A stretch of 64,000 bases of DNA, taken from contig LR733345.1 in assembly GCA_902506225.1 (NCBI GenBank), positions 1,054,001-1,118,000 of the forward strand, in the 5' to 3' direction. Of this stretch, positions 22,504-32,323 are shown in pieces. Source of the DNA: Faucicola sp902506225. GTDB taxonomy: Bacteria > Pseudomonadota > Gammaproteobacteria > Pseudomonadales > Moraxellaceae. The notes beneath the pieces were generated by a model. It was not told where the DNA came from, ran no database searches, and saw only the letters and a list, made by a program, of their open reading frames with translations. Made by a program: the position numbers and the translations under genes. Every line of letters begins with the position of its first letter. The first letter of the stretch is position 1.

Positions 22504-24891
22504 TTATTTAGGTAGTTTGCTTGCCGTGTCATTTGGGGTGATATTGTCGACCGCCTTTTGCACCACTTTTTCTTTAATTGCCTGTTTTTTCTCTGCAACT
22601 TCTTCATCAGTCAATTTTTCCGTATGGCTGATATTGTCGATATGGGGCATAGTAGCATGCGGATGTTCTTCTGGCTGTGATGTCAGGGCAGTTTTATGTC
22701 CTTTATTATTTTTACCATCGTTTGCAATCGGTTTGTCATCATAGATAATATTACCATCGCTATCGATGAGCGCATAGTTCATCGGCTGTTTACGCGGGAT
22801 AAAAAAGTCAGAGGGTTGGGTCATCAAATGCGAGGCGACCAATTCAAATAAGAATTTCCACTCAAAGACTTTCACATTACGAGCGCGTAGGGCGGTCATT
22901 AAGGCGAGTGAAAAACTCACCAACAAGTTAATCATACCGATGACCATCACCCCAAATAGACTGACCAAAATAATACCGATTTCCGGAAACTCGCCCGTGT
23001 TGGCATAAATGTTAAAAATTCCGTGAATAAAGTTGGCAGACGCAAAGGCAATATGGCGAATATCGATCGGTAAGCCAAAAATATAACCGATGGTCGCCGT
23101 ACTACCCAAAAAGCAACCGAATAGAAAGTTACTCATAATCGCACCCAGATTGCGCTCGATAAAATCGCTAAAACGCAATAACGTGACAGGTGTCATCATC
23201 CGTTTGAGGGTAGGATGGTTGCGGATACGCTCACCAATTTTGTTGTGTACCGCAAGATTATCATAATAGCCTGCAATCAATCCTGAAATATACAGATACA
23301 CCCCAGCAATCGCGGCATGAAAGATAGCAAGCGAGGTAAACGGGTTAAGATCATGCAGCAAGTGCTCTGCGCTAGCTTCCGATGTTAACGGACGACCCAG
23401 CCCATACAGCCACATGGCTGAAATCAGTAGCGCAATCGGCATGGCAATTGAAATATTACCCATAATAGCAATAAATTGGGTGCGCATGATATCAACGACC
23501 AATTCGGTCAGCTTGGTAAATTGCGCCGCTTTGCGCCCTTTTACCTCGGAGATGGTTGAAGCAATGGCGGCAGCTGTCATGGCAGGCTGTTTGGTTGCCA
23601 CTGTACCGCCAATGATATGAATTGCTACAAAGCCAAGACCATAAATCATACTGTTTAAAAAAGCCACGCCAAACGGTGCCAGTGGTAAGGATTTCCCTAG
23701 GATTTTAAGGGTCGCCATAAAGCCGATGAGTAAACCGCCCAATGCCGCTTTTTTATACATACGCCGATAGCCCGCTTTATCGGTACTGATATAATGCTCG
23801 CCGACCTTACTGGCAGTCTCAGTCACACGGCGCGATAAGAGCGCGGTATTGATGCCAAATAAATATCTAAAACTACTGCGGTGGTATGAATCTTCATACA
23901 ATGTATTAATAAGCTCTATGATGGTTTTTTTCTTAATATGATCGTTGTCGGATAGCAGTGACACCAACAATTCAAGACGCTGCAAGCTTTGCTCAAGGCG
24001 CACCAACATATTGGTGGTACGCACGGTAATACCGGTTCGATGAATACGGCGACGGATGTTTTGCATCATGGTGCGGGCTTGGTCGGTCAACACTAAAATT
24101 TGACTGCTATCCACCTCAGGCTGGGGCATCGCTTGCTCATCCCCTGGCTGCATGCTGAGCTGGTATTGACTGACAAATTCAGCGACTTCGCGATTGAGTG
24201 CAATAAAAGTATCTTGGTTGTCAATCGGATTGGGAAATGCCTTTATTAAATCGGCATTGAGCCCGATGCCGTTGATACGCGCCGTTAAAATAGTAATGGC
24301 TTTGAGCACATTGGCTTCAAGCGCTTGCACTAACGCTTCTTTGCCTGTGGGTACTTTAAGGATAAGTATCAGTTCAATCCACCAACGCTCATGGATTAAG
24401 CGCACCCAGTAGCGGGTTTTTGGTGTAGCAAAAAACGCATTAAATAGCGCAATCAAATCGCGGTCATCGGGTACGGAGGGTAAGAACTTTTCACCCACCA
24501 AATCAAAAAATTGCGAAGTAAAGCCAGCATCTGACAAGATACCCAAATCCGTGTATAGCGACACTTGACGATAACGATTAATCAAGGTAAGCATAAACAC
24601 ACAAAACCCTTCTGCCCACACACGATTGCCACGTAGGAGCCGAATAAATAGTGCCATCTGTTCATTGGCGGTTGTAGCATCATCTGCACGGTTGCGCAGG
24701 GTATCTAGCAGTTGTTTAAATAGGGTAACTTGCGGAAAATCACGCAGCGCATTGATTTCGTTTAAAATAGTAGTTAAACGCGCTTCTAAGGTTGGCATCA
24801 CCTTTAATTGGTCTGCCATATCCGCCGCATCATAACGATGTTGGGTATTGAGTAAAGCATCTTGATTATTAGGTTGCGATAAATTCGTCAA
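22504..24891 (-). CDS. Gcr-family membrane protein, annotated elsewhere as site-specific recombinase
   Basis: 795 residues, similar in layout to the SpecificRecomb (Gcr) family first named in Neisseria gonorrhoeae. The N-terminal half (about 1-380) is helical and soluble-looking. The C-terminal half holds about seven hydrophobic segments, for example LGGLLIGFMATLKILG, FGVAFLNSMIYGLGFVAIHI, ISIAMPIALLISAMWLYG and IILVSLFGVMVIGMINLLV. No serine- or tyrosine-recombinase catalytic motif is visible, so the recombinase name looks wrong. It is more likely an inner-membrane protein of unknown role. Starts at TTG 24891 with GAGG upstream. The C-terminal tail (about 710-795) is charged and low-complexity. 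Confidence 0.75.
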   Translation of the reverse strand: MTNLSQPNNQDALLNTQHRYDAADMADQLKVMPTLEARLTTILNEINALRDFPQVTLFKQLLDTLRNRADDATTANEQMALFIRLLRGNRVWAEGFCVFMLTLINRYRQVSLYTDLGILSDAGFTSQFFDLVGEKFLPSVPDDRDLIALFNAFFATPKTRYWVRLIHERWWIELILILKVPTGKEALVQALEANVLKAITILTARINGIGLNADLIKAFPNPIDNQDTFIALNREVAEFVSQYQLSMQPGDEQAMPQPEVDSSQILVLTDQARTMMQNIRRRIHRTGITVRTTNMLVRLEQSLQRLELLVSLLSDNDHIKKKTIIELINTLYEDSYHRSSFRYLFGINTALLSRRVTETASKVGEHYISTDKAGYRRMYKKAALGGLLIGFMATLKILGKSLPLAPFGVAFLNSMIYGLGFVAIHIIGGTVATKQPAMTAAAIASTISEVKGRKAAQFTKLTELVVDIMRTQFIAIMGNISIAMPIALLISAMWLYGLGRPLTSEASAEHLLHDLNPFTSLAIFHAAIAGVYLYISGLIAGYYDNLAVHNKIGERIRNHPTLKRMMTPVTLLRFSDFIERNLGAIMSNFLFGCFLGSTATIGYIFGLPIDIRHIAFASANFIHGIFNIYANTGEFPEIGIILVSLFGVMVIGMINLLVSFSLALMTALRARNVKVFEWKFLFELVASHLMTQPSDFFIPRKQPMNYALIDSDGNIIYDDKPIANDGKNNKGHKTALTSQPEEHPHATMPHIDNISHTEKLTDEEVAEKKQAIKEKVVQKAVDNITPNDTASKLPK

Positions 24892-25192
24892 ACTAACCTC
24901 GAAGTAAACAGAAAATTGAATCGTTTTTTTAAATAGGGTGCATTACAAATATAAGAAAAAATACGAAAATAGATATCCTAAGATGAAAATTTAATCGACT
25001 CATCAGAAAAAATCCATAATTTTTTTGCAACAAAAATCTTATGGGCTGAGGTTTTAAAGACAGTAAAAGATAAAATAACGCGACGCGTTACCGCATTTAT
25101 GTATTCGAGAAAACAACCTTGATTGATTATGCTAATTGATTATCTAGCCGCAGCGATTATACTATGATTACTCTGTTGACTGATTTTTTTCT
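24892..25192. other. 301-base divergent intergenic region
   Basis: AT-rich, between the Gcr-family gene and holB. A holB promoter candidate lies at 25136-25163. Nothing else stands out. Confidence 0.5.
25136..25163 (+). promoter_or_regulatory. candidate sigma70 promoter for holB-pilZ
   Basis: TTGATT (25136-25141), 16-base spacer, TATACT (25158-25163), about 30 bases before the holB ATG. The short leader fits the absence of a clear ribosome-binding site there. Confidence 0.5.
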
Positions 25193-26356
25193 ATGCCATC
25201 GACTATAACCACTCAATCAAAAAACACCAAACAACCCAATACCGAATCAACACCCAATGAGGTAACCCAATATTACTATCCAGACTCTGTCAGCCAACAG
25301 GTGATACAGCAGTGGCTGTTTATGGATTTACTGCCGTGGCAACAGCCAACTTGGCAGTATCTGACCACCCATCTACACGCCTTGCCGCACGCGATGTTGT
25401 TTGCAGGCAATGCAGGGACGGGTAAACGCGCCTTTGTCTATCGGTTTGTCGCATGGGCTTTATGTGGGAATCAACGCGACAATGCACAAGGTATCACAAC
25501 TGCCTGTGGGCAATGCCAAAGTTGCCAATGGCTGATCGCCAATACCCACCCCGATCTTTATCAAATTCCCAAGCCCACCGTGGCGCGTGACGCGTCGCCT
25601 AAACCTAAAGCAAATAATACTCTAGTGGCGCAAGCCCCAACCCATCAGTCAGGTTATAGCATCAAGATTGACGAAATTCGGGAATTGCAGCCCTTTGTCA
25701 CGCAATCGAGTGGCGGATTAAGAATCGTGGTTATTCACCAAGCGGATGCGATGACCCTAGCAGCCAGTAACGCGCTTCTTAAGACATTAGAAGAGCCTGC
25801 CGAAAATGTGTTGATGCTGTTAATTAGCGATAGTCCTTCGCAGCTACTGCCAACGATTCGCTCTCGGCTACAGGCATTTTCGGTGAGCCATGTGACCCCC
25901 GATCAATCAATGCAAGCGATGCAGCAGTTATTGCCACATACCGATATTGCGACGCTACAACAAGTGAGTGAATTGTCTGGTTATGCGCCTTTTTTGGCAC
26001 TGCAAATGTTAAACAGCGAATGGTATCAACACCGCCAAACTTGGATAAACAGCTTTCAAGCGGTTCGTAGCGGGCAACGTACGCCTATACAAGCCAGCAA
26101 TTATTGGCAAAAAACGCTGACATTGACGGACTTTTTATACCTGTCCCAAGCCTTGTTAGTGCCGTTGGGGCAATTTGCCGTCGATATTTCAGCGTCATCC
26201 AGTGACTTAGATTTTGGCAAGCTGCAGCCACCACCGACATTAAAGCAAATTAGCCAGTTACAACGAGTTATCGACCAAATCTGGCAAGATAGACAGCAAC
26301 ATATCCAAGATAAGTTATGCTATGATAAAATTTTTAGCACCATGCTGGATTGCTAA
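25193..26356 (+). CDS. holB: DNA polymerase III subunit delta'
   Basis: 387 residues. Delta' is the stator of the clamp loader. The P-loop-like FAGNAGTGKRAFVYRF, the zinc-binding cysteines (CGQCQSC) and the SRC-like region NALLKTLEEP with RSRLQ are all visible. Clamp-loader domain III continues to the end. The N-terminal 40 residues (Thr/Asn/Gln-rich) and an insertion at about 125-150 are longer than in E. coli (334 aa). pilZ follows by 60 bases, as in Pseudomonas. Confidence 0.92.
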   Translation: MPSTITTQSKNTKQPNTESTPNEVTQYYYPDSVSQQVIQQWLFMDLLPWQQPTWQYLTTHLHALPHAMLFAGNAGTGKRAFVYRFVAWALCGNQRDNAQGITTACGQCQSCQWLIANTHPDLYQIPKPTVARDASPKPKANNTLVAQAPTHQSGYSIKIDEIRELQPFVTQSSGGLRIVVIHQADAMTLAASNALLKTLEEPAENVLMLLISDSPSQLLPTIRSRLQAFSVSHVTPDQSMQAMQQLLPHTDIATLQQVSELSGYAPFLALQMLNSEWYQHRQTWINSFQAVRSGQRTPIQASNYWQKTLTLTDFLYLSQALLVPLGQFAVDISASSSDLDFGKLQPPPTLKQISQLQRVIDQIWQDRQQHIQDKLCYDKIFSTMLDC

Positions 26357-26416
26357 TCTATTCAATTATATATATTACTTATCATTAACCATGCGTTAGT
26401 AAAAGGAACAGTGATT

Positions 26417-26764
26417 ATGGCAATGCCATCTCGTGGCGGTATCACCACCATTAACTATGATACGATCGAAAAGTTGTATGCTAGCTATCTGCCTTTTATT
26501 GAAAACGGTGCGTTATTTATTCCTACTAACCAGCAGCAACAACTAGGCAGTCAAACCTTTGTGGCAATCACTTTGCCAAATTCGAGTGAGAGAATGCCGC
26601 TTCATGGTAAAGTGGTGTGGGTCAACCACCGCGCACAAGCACAGCGCCCCGCAGGCTATGCGTTACAGCTTGGCAAAGATGAAGCAGGGTTACGTATCAA
26701 AAACGAAGTCGACCGCCTGTTAGCGGGTCATATTAGCTCAGATAAACCCACCTTTACGCTATAA
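26417..26764 (+). CDS. pilZ: PilZ-domain type IV pilus protein
   Basis: 115 residues from ATG 26417, which has AAGGAA at 9 bases; a GTG two codons upstream sits too close to it. It resembles the founding PilZ of type IV pilus biogenesis: short, GGITTINYDTIEKLYASYLPFIENGALFIPT, then a beta-barrel part with GKVVWVNHRAQAQRPAGYALQL. The classic c-di-GMP RxxxR motif is not obvious, as in Pseudomonas PilZ, which does not bind c-di-GMP. The holB-pilZ order supports orthology. Confidence 0.9.
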   Translation: MAMPSRGGITTINYDTIEKLYASYLPFIENGALFIPTNQQQQLGSQTFVAITLPNSSERMPLHGKVVWVNHRAQAQRPAGYALQLGKDEAGLRIKNEVDRLLAGHISSDKPTFTL

Positions 26765-27060
26765 ATTTTGGAAATTCTAGAAACTTTGGCAGTTTTAGCC
26801 CGTGATTGTTAAACGCCAGCGATTGTTAAAGGTGAGCGGATGCTTAATCCTGTAAGTAGCTAGCTTTTTTATTCTACCGCGCAATGGTTAATCATCACTC
26901 CGCTTATCGCTGCATTTCTCATTTTTTGCGCCTTTTTTGTGCATTTTTTCATTGGCAAAAATAAAACGCAATTTAGTCAATCCTTGTGTCAAATTACTTG
27001 TATAAAATAGCTTTCAGGCGTAAAATATACGACTATTTTTGCTTTGTTCCTAAGAATGGC
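26765..27060. other. 296-base intergenic region before cmk
   Basis: No gene seen. A short direct repeat (GCGATTGTTAAA-like, near 26800-26830) and an extended -10-like TTGTATAAAAT near 26997 are present. No terminator hairpin for holB-pilZ was found. Confidence 0.4.
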
Positions 27061-27840
27061 ATGTCACAAACGTCAACGCAACAGTCTTTTGATCTAACTA
27101 CAAGAGATCTAGCCACAAAAGATGTAACCGCAAGCCTGCCCGTCATCACTGTTGATGGCTCAAGTGGTGCAGGTAAAGGTACATTGACGGCAAAACTGGC
27201 AAAGCTGCTGGATTATCAAATTTTGGATTCAGGAGCGCTGTATCGGATTGTGGGGCTTGCAGCCCACCAAGCGGGTTTGTTAACGGGCAGTATTGATGAA
27301 GCTGCGCTAATTGATTTAACCCAATCGTTGAAAATTGAGTTTGCAGCCGCAAAAGCGGGTTCTGAGCATGTGACAGTGCTCGTGAATGCCAACGATGTGA
27401 GTGAAGTGATTCGCACCGAAGAAGTGGGTAACTTTGCGTCAAAAGTTGCGGTATTCCCGAAGGTGCGTCAAGCGCTATTAGAGTTACAAAAAAATATGGC
27501 AACGTCGCAAGGCAACCCAAAAAAGGGCTTGATTGCAGACGGGCGTGATATGGGAACAGTGGTTTTTCCCGATGCAACGCTTAAAGTTTATTTGGTCGCA
27601 TCCTCTGAGGCACGAGCCGAGCGCCGTGTCAGTCAGTTAACCCATGCTGGCAAACAGGCAGATTTTGACGAAATTTTGGCACAAATTATTGCCCGTGATG
27701 AGCGTGATAGTACACGCAGTGCCTCACCGGCTAAGCCTGCCGATGATGCGATAGTGATTGATAGCTCAGCTATCGATGCTGAGCAAGTGTTTAACCAAGT
27801 TTGGCAGCTATGTGTTGAGCGTGGTTTGACAATTAACTAA
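27061..27840 (+). CDS. cmk: cytidylate kinase
   Basis: 259 residues from ATG 27061. Cmk phosphorylates CMP and dCMP. Walker A is TVDGSSGAGKGTL, followed by LDSGALYRI (CMP binding), VFPKVRQALL, DGRDMGTVVFPDA and RDERDSTRS. A longer in-frame start at 26986 would add a cysteine-rich stretch foreign to the family. The N-terminal 25 residues (Gln/Thr/Asp-rich) are still an extension. rpsA follows by 134 bases, the classic order. Confidence 0.94.
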   Translation: MSQTSTQQSFDLTTRDLATKDVTASLPVITVDGSSGAGKGTLTAKLAKLLDYQILDSGALYRIVGLAAHQAGLLTGSIDEAALIDLTQSLKIEFAAAKAGSEHVTVLVNANDVSEVIRTEEVGNFASKVAVFPKVRQALLELQKNMATSQGNPKKGLIADGRDMGTVVFPDATLKVYLVASSEARAERRVSQLTHAGKQADFDEILAQIIARDERDSTRSASPAKPADDAIVIDSSAIDAEQVFNQVWQLCVERGLTIN

Positions 27841-27974
27841 TAGTTTTTTAACTAACAGTTTTTAAAAGTTTTATCGATTTTTTATAGGCACTAAAACCAG
27901 CCTTATGTTTATAAAAAATCTTAATTTGAACCGTACTGTGCTGGACAGGCTACGGCTATACAAAGGTAAATTTT

Positions 27975-29648
27975 ATGATGGAATCATTTGCTGAACTGTT
28001 TGAAGCAAGCCAAGTACTTGACGTAGAACGCGGTGCAGTTATCGCAGGTACCGTAGTTGCGATTGATAGCGACTGGATTACCGTAGATACGGGTCTAAAA
28101 TCAGAAGGTATCGTTGCGCGTTCAGAATTTTTGAATGAACAAGGCGAGCTTGAAGTAGCAGTTGGCGACCAAGTTCAAGTCGTTGTAGATGCGGTTGACA
28201 ATGGCATGGGTCAAACCCTATTGTCACGTGAAAAAGCAAAACGTGCTGAAACTTGGAACGTACTTGAAAAACTTTACGAAAACAATGAGATCGTAACCGG
28301 TCTTATCTCTGGTAAAGTTAAAGGTGGTTTCACGGTTGATATCGGCTCAGTACGTGCGTTCTTACCAGGTTCATTGGTGGACACTCGCCCAGTACGCGAT
28401 ACTGCGCACTTAGAAGGCAAAGAGCTAGAATTTAAAATCATCAAACTGGATCAAAAACGCAACAACGTCGTTGTTAGCCGCCGCGCTGTGATGGAATCTG
28501 AAAACTCAGCAGAGCGCGAAGCACTACTATCTAACCTTGAAGAAGGTCAAGAAGTGGTCGGCGTGGTGAAAAACTTAACGGATTACGGTGCATTCGTAGA
28601 CCTAGGTGGTATCGATGGTCTATTACACATCACAGATATGGCATGGCGCCGTATCAAGCACCCATCAGAAGTGGTTGAAGTGGGTCAAGAATTAAAGGTT
28701 AAAGTGTTAAAATTTGACCGTGAACGTAACCGTGTCAGCTTAGGTCTAAAACAACTCGGCACTGACCCATGGCAAGACGTTCTTAACAACTATCCAAAAG
28801 GTACTAACGTTAAAGCACGCGTCACTAACCTGACTGACTATGGTTGTTTTGCTGAAATCGCTGATGGTATCGAAGGCTTGGTACACGTTTCTGAAATGGA
28901 TCATACCAACAAAAACATCCATCCTTCAAAAGTGGTACAAATCGGTGACGAAATCATGGTTCAAATCCTTGATATCGATGAAGATCGTCGTCGTATCAGC
29001 TTAGGTATCAAACAAACCATGCCAAACCCATGGGAAGAGTTTGATAAGAACCACCAAAAAGGTGACAAAGTATCGGGTACTATCAAATCAATCACTGACT
29101 TTGGTATCTTTATCGGTTTAGAAGGTGGTATTGATGGTCTAGTTCACTTATCAGACCTTTCTTGGACTGAAAGCGGTGAAGAAGCGATTCGTAACTATAA
29201 TAAAGGTGATACCGTTGAAGCGGTTATCTTGTCTGTAGATGCAGAAGCTAACCGTATCAGCTTAAGTATCAAACAACTTAACAGCGACCCATTCAACGAA
29301 TACCTAATATCAAATGATCGTGGTGCGGTAGTAAAAGGGGTGGTGACGGACGTTGATGCAAAAGGCGCTAAAGTAAAATTGGCTGACGACGTAGAAGGCT
29401 ATTTACGTGCTTCAGAAATCCAACAAGACAAAGTAGACGATGCGACCACTGTACTGAATGTCGGTGATGAAGTTGAAGCGAAAATTGTCAGCGTGGATCG
29501 CAAAACTCGCGGTATCAACCTATCAGTTCGTGCAAAAGATGAAGCTGAGCAACGTGATGCTATCAAAGCATTAAGTTCAAATGCAGCGGTTGATACACAG
29601 CCAAAAACGATTGGTGACTTAATCAAAGAGCAACAACAAAACCAATAA
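27975..29648 (+). CDS. rpsA: 30S ribosomal protein S1
   Basis: 557 residues with six S1 RNA-binding domains of about 70-80 residues, visible from repeats such as GAFVDLGGIDGLLHITDMAW, GCFAEIADGIEGLVHVSEM and GIFIGLEGGIDGLVHLSDL. S1 recruits mRNAs with weak ribosome-binding sites. Its AAGG leader and tandem ATGATG start are usual. Codon use is strongly biased, as expected for high expression. A strong terminator follows. Confidence 0.97.
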   Translation: MMESFAELFEASQVLDVERGAVIAGTVVAIDSDWITVDTGLKSEGIVARSEFLNEQGELEVAVGDQVQVVVDAVDNGMGQTLLSREKAKRAETWNVLEKLYENNEIVTGLISGKVKGGFTVDIGSVRAFLPGSLVDTRPVRDTAHLEGKELEFKIIKLDQKRNNVVVSRRAVMESENSAEREALLSNLEEGQEVVGVVKNLTDYGAFVDLGGIDGLLHITDMAWRRIKHPSEVVEVGQELKVKVLKFDRERNRVSLGLKQLGTDPWQDVLNNYPKGTNVKARVTNLTDYGCFAEIADGIEGLVHVSEMDHTNKNIHPSKVVQIGDEIMVQILDIDEDRRRISLGIKQTMPNPWEEFDKNHQKGDKVSGTIKSITDFGIFIGLEGGIDGLVHLSDLSWTESGEEAIRNYNKGDTVEAVILSVDAEANRISLSIKQLNSDPFNEYLISNDRGAVVKGVVTDVDAKGAKVKLADDVEGYLRASEIQQDKVDDATTVLNVGDEVEAKIVSVDRKTRGINLSVRAKDEAEQRDAIKALSSNAAVDTQPKTIGDLIKEQQQNQ

Positions 29649-29665
29649 TCGGTTTTGCAAGCGAT

Positions 29666-29696
29666 AAAAAAAGCGACTAATTTAGTCGCTTTTTTT
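29666..29696 (+). terminator. intrinsic terminator of rpsA
   Basis: A near-perfect palindrome AAAGCGACTAA/TTAGTCGCTTT with A- and T-tracts on each side, 17 bases after the rpsA stop. It can act on both strands. Confidence 0.9.
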
Positions 29697-29763
29697 ATTT
29701 TCAGCTTTTAGGTAACAAAATGGCTATTTAGGGTAAAAAAAGCCAACGAATTTAAGGTGGTTT

Positions 29764-29772
29764 TGTTATAAT
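29764..29772 (+). promoter_or_regulatory. extended -10 promoter element for ihfB
   Basis: TGTTATAAT fits TGnTATAAT exactly; no good -35. It lies about 145 bases before the ihfB ATG, just after the rpsA terminator. Confidence 0.45.
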
Positions 29773-29917
29773 ATGCGAAGAAAAGTAATAAAATGTAATT
29801 TTTCATTATTATGATTGTTGATAGATTGCTGGATGAAATTGGACTGTAACGAAATTTTTAAAACCATCATTCTGTAATTTAGACTATGACAGTTACGTTT
29901 AGCGTGTTAGGGGTAGT

Positions 29918-30214
29918 ATGGAAAAAGTGTTAAACAAATCTGATTTGATCGCTAGATTATCAAGTGAATGTGAGAATATACCAGAAAAAACCATTGAGGA
30001 TGCCACCAAGCAAATCATTGATTTGATGGTTGATACCTTATCTCAAAACGGACGTGTCGAAGTACGCGGTTTTGGTAGTTTTAGTTTGCATCATCGTGAG
30101 CCACGTGTGGCGCGCAACCCTAAAACAGGCGAAAAAGTGACCGTAAAAGCAACGGCGATACCGCATTTTAAACCTGGCAAAGCGTTGCGAGAGGCAGTCA
30201 ATCACCATCGTTAG
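29918..30214 (+). CDS. ihfB: integration host factor beta subunit
   Basis: 98 residues. IHF bends DNA as an alpha-beta heterodimer. LIARLSSECENIPEKTIEDA, the beta-arm sequence RVEVRGFGSFSLHHREPRVARNPKTGE with the intercalating Pro, and the VKATAIPHFKPGKALRE end are diagnostic; the Arg-Ala-rich pattern favours beta over alpha. It sits between rpsA and lapA and has its own terminator. Confidence 0.95.
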   Translation: MEKVLNKSDLIARLSSECENIPEKTIEDATKQIIDLMVDTLSQNGRVEVRGFGSFSLHHREPRVARNPKTGEKVTVKATAIPHFKPGKALREAVNHHR

Positions 30215-30276
30215 TTGCGGTTTTTGAGTCATTTAACGTTGTTGAACTTACGCTATGGTTTAATATAAGATTGATC

Positions 30277-30309
30277 AAAAAAGAGTGGACAAAAAATCCA
30301 CTCTTTTTT
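30277..30309 (+). terminator. intrinsic terminator of ihfB
   Basis: A 13-bp stem AAAAAAGAGTGGA/TCCACTCTTTTTT with a 7-base loop and a T8 tract, about 60 bases after the stop. It probably acts on both strands. Confidence 0.88.
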
Positions 30310-30376
30310 TTGAATTATCTGTAATAATAGTGGCATTCAAAAATGTAGATTAATTAAAATAACCAAGGAGAAAAAT

Positions 30377-30736
30377 ATGCGTTATCTGTTAGCGATTTTG
30401 TTGTTTGTGGTCGTCGGTTATTCATTGATGCTGGTATTGGTGAATAACAACCAAGTCGAAGTAAATTTACTGTTTAGCCAAGTGCCACAAATGAGTTTGG
30501 GGCTACTGCTGATTATTAGCATTGTTTTAGGGGTCATTGCAGGGCTATTGATAGGTGTGATTTTATTTCGTGTGTTACAGATGAAACTGGAAAATCAGCG
30601 TTTATCTAAAGAGTTAAAGCAAACCCAAGAAAAATTGATGCAAACGCAGCATAATTATGAACAGCATTTAGCGCAAACCAGCAATGCAACGATTGCACCT
30701 ACCGCAGCCAACCCTAATTTACCACCCGTACGATAA
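30377..30736 (+). CDS. lapA: LapA-domain inner-membrane protein
   Basis: 119 residues: two membrane segments (about 3-21 and 40-65) separated by NNNQVEVNLLFSQVPQMSL, then a cytosolic coiled coil (MKLENQRLSKELKQTQEKL). This is LapA/YciS, which works with LapB to set LpxC level and LPS synthesis. lapB, normally next, is absent here and pyrF follows instead. AAGGAG precedes the ATG. Confidence 0.88.
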   Translation: MRYLLAILLFVVVGYSLMLVLVNNNQVEVNLLFSQVPQMSLGLLLIISIVLGVIAGLLIGVILFRVLQMKLENQRLSKELKQTQEKLMQTQHNYEQHLAQTSNATIAPTAANPNLPPVR

Positions 30737-30776
30737 GCAATCCATACTATCAAGTTAAAAAAAGAGTCAGTTTGTT

Positions 30777-31514
30777 ATGAATCAAGTGGCAGTACCGCAA
30801 GCAACATCATCTATCAAATCACCCATTCAGTCACCCATTATTGTGGCATTGGATAACATGGATGACCGTCAGGCATTAAGCTTGGCGGATAAACTGGACC
30901 CTACCTTGTGCCGATTAAAAGTTGGCAAAGAGCTGTTTACCAAATATGGTAGTAGCTTAGTGACATCCTTACATCAGCGTGATTTTGAGGTGTTTTTGGA
31001 TTTAAAATTTCATGATATCCCCAACACCACCGCGCAGGCAGTATTAGCGGCGGCTGATTTGGGAGTGTGGATGGTCAATGTGCATGCCAGTGCGGGGCGC
31101 AGCGCCATGCAAACGGTGAAAGCGCGTTTATCGGCGCAACACTACCAAACCTTAGTGATTGCGGTGACGGTGCTGACCTCTATGTCACAGCAAGATTTGG
31201 CTGAAGTGGGCATCACCGATTCGGTAGAAAATCATGTCAAGCGACTAGCATTATTGACTCAGCAATCTGGGCTTGATGGGGTGGTTTGCTCTGCACAAGA
31301 AGCCAATGTGCTTAAACAGCTTTGCGGCAAAAATTTTCTGTTAGTCACGCCAGGTATCAGACTACCAGAAGACGCCAGTAATGATCAAACGCGGATTTGC
31401 ACGCCCAAAGATGCCATAGCCAATGGGTCTGATTATTTGGTCATTGGGCGGTCAATCACGGCGGCAGCGGATCCCACCGCAAAACTGCACTATATCTTGG
31501 ATACGTTAAAATAA
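30777..31514 (+). CDS. pyrF: orotidine 5'-phosphate decarboxylase
   Basis: 245 residues. Last step of UMP synthesis. The catalytic Asp-Lys-Asp array is in VFLDLKFHDIPNT; IVALDN, LKVGKELF, GVVCSAQEA, TPGIRLP and LVIGRSIT mark the barrel. The first 20 residues (Gln/Ser/Pro-rich) are an extension to the usual start near IVALDN. It follows lapA by 40 bases and precedes the phosphoesterase by 17, so the three may be cotranscribed. Confidence 0.95.
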   Translation: MNQVAVPQATSSIKSPIQSPIIVALDNMDDRQALSLADKLDPTLCRLKVGKELFTKYGSSLVTSLHQRDFEVFLDLKFHDIPNTTAQAVLAAADLGVWMVNVHASAGRSAMQTVKARLSAQHYQTLVIAVTVLTSMSQQDLAEVGITDSVENHVKRLALLTQQSGLDGVVCSAQEANVLKQLCGKNFLLVTPGIRLPEDASNDQTRICTPKDAIANGSDYLVIGRSITAAADPTAKLHYILDTLK

Positions 31515-31531
31515 TCCATCTCGAGTCATGT

Positions 31532-32323
31532 ATGCCAGTACGTTTTCAAGTGTTAAGTGATTTACATATTGATAGCTATGCAAGAAGGGATTTGCCCATT
31601 GGTGAAATCCCTTACGCAAACGCCGATGCTATTTTAGTAGCGGGCGACACATCCAATGGGCTTTTGGGCATCGAATGGCTCATTGGCGAATCAAAGCGAC
31701 TTGAGAAACCAATTTTTGTGATTGTGGGCAATCATGAGTATTTTGGTCATAATATTCTTACTCTCGATGAGCAGATAAAGGCATTGACGCAAGATACGCA
31801 AGTACATTTTTTACAATGTGCTAGCTTTGAATTTATGGGTGTCAGAATTATTGGTACAACGCTTTGGACGGATTATCAATATCAACCACAAGATAATACG
31901 TTAGAGATTGCTCAGCAGTTTATGCGCGATTATCGCGAAATTTATTATGATAACCGACTGTTAACGCCCCAAGATACTGTATCTATTCATGAGCGTCAGA
32001 GGGCATGGTTGCAAAATGCCTTAAAACAAAGCCAAAAAGATGCTATGCCCACCGTGGTCATGACACATCATAGCATTAGCCCATTATCTATCGCGCCAAA
32101 ATATGCCAATTTTCCCAATAATGCGGGATTTGTCGTTGATTTGAGCGAGTGGTTACAGCGCGACTTTGCGCCTGATATTTGGCTGCATGGACATACCCAC
32201 GAAGCGTTTGATTATCAGCAAGGTCATACACTTGTCATTGTTAACCCCAGAGCCTACCCCAATGAAATCAGTAGTACGGGGGTAGTTTTTGATTGGCATA
32301 AAGTCATTGAAGTCATGGTATGA
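31532..32323 (+). CDS. calcineurin-like metallophosphoesterase
   Basis: 263 residues. Metal-binding motifs run in the family order: DLHIDSY, VAGDTSNG, VGNHEYFG, THHSISP and HGHTHEAFDY. The substrate is unknown. It is a cytosolic protein without a signal peptide, and it resembles small stand-alone phosphoesterases instead of nucleases such as SbcD. It begins 17 bases after pyrF. Confidence 0.85.
   Translation: MPVRFQVLSDLHIDSYARRDLPIGEIPYANADAILVAGDTSNGLLGIEWLIGESKRLEKPIFVIVGNHEYFGHNILTLDEQIKALTQDTQVHFLQCASFEFMGVRIIGTTLWTDYQYQPQDNTLEIAQQFMRDYREIYYDNRLLTPQDTVSIHERQRAWLQNALKQSQKDAMPTVVMTHHSISPLSIAPKYANFPNNAGFVVDLSEWLQRDFAPDIWLHGHTHEAFDYQQGHTLVIVNPRAYPNEISSTGVVFDWHKVIEVMV

Noticed and set aside
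22504..24891. Gcr-family gene as part of a mobile element
   Set aside because: No integrase catalytic residues, no flanking repeats, and housekeeping neighbours on both sides.
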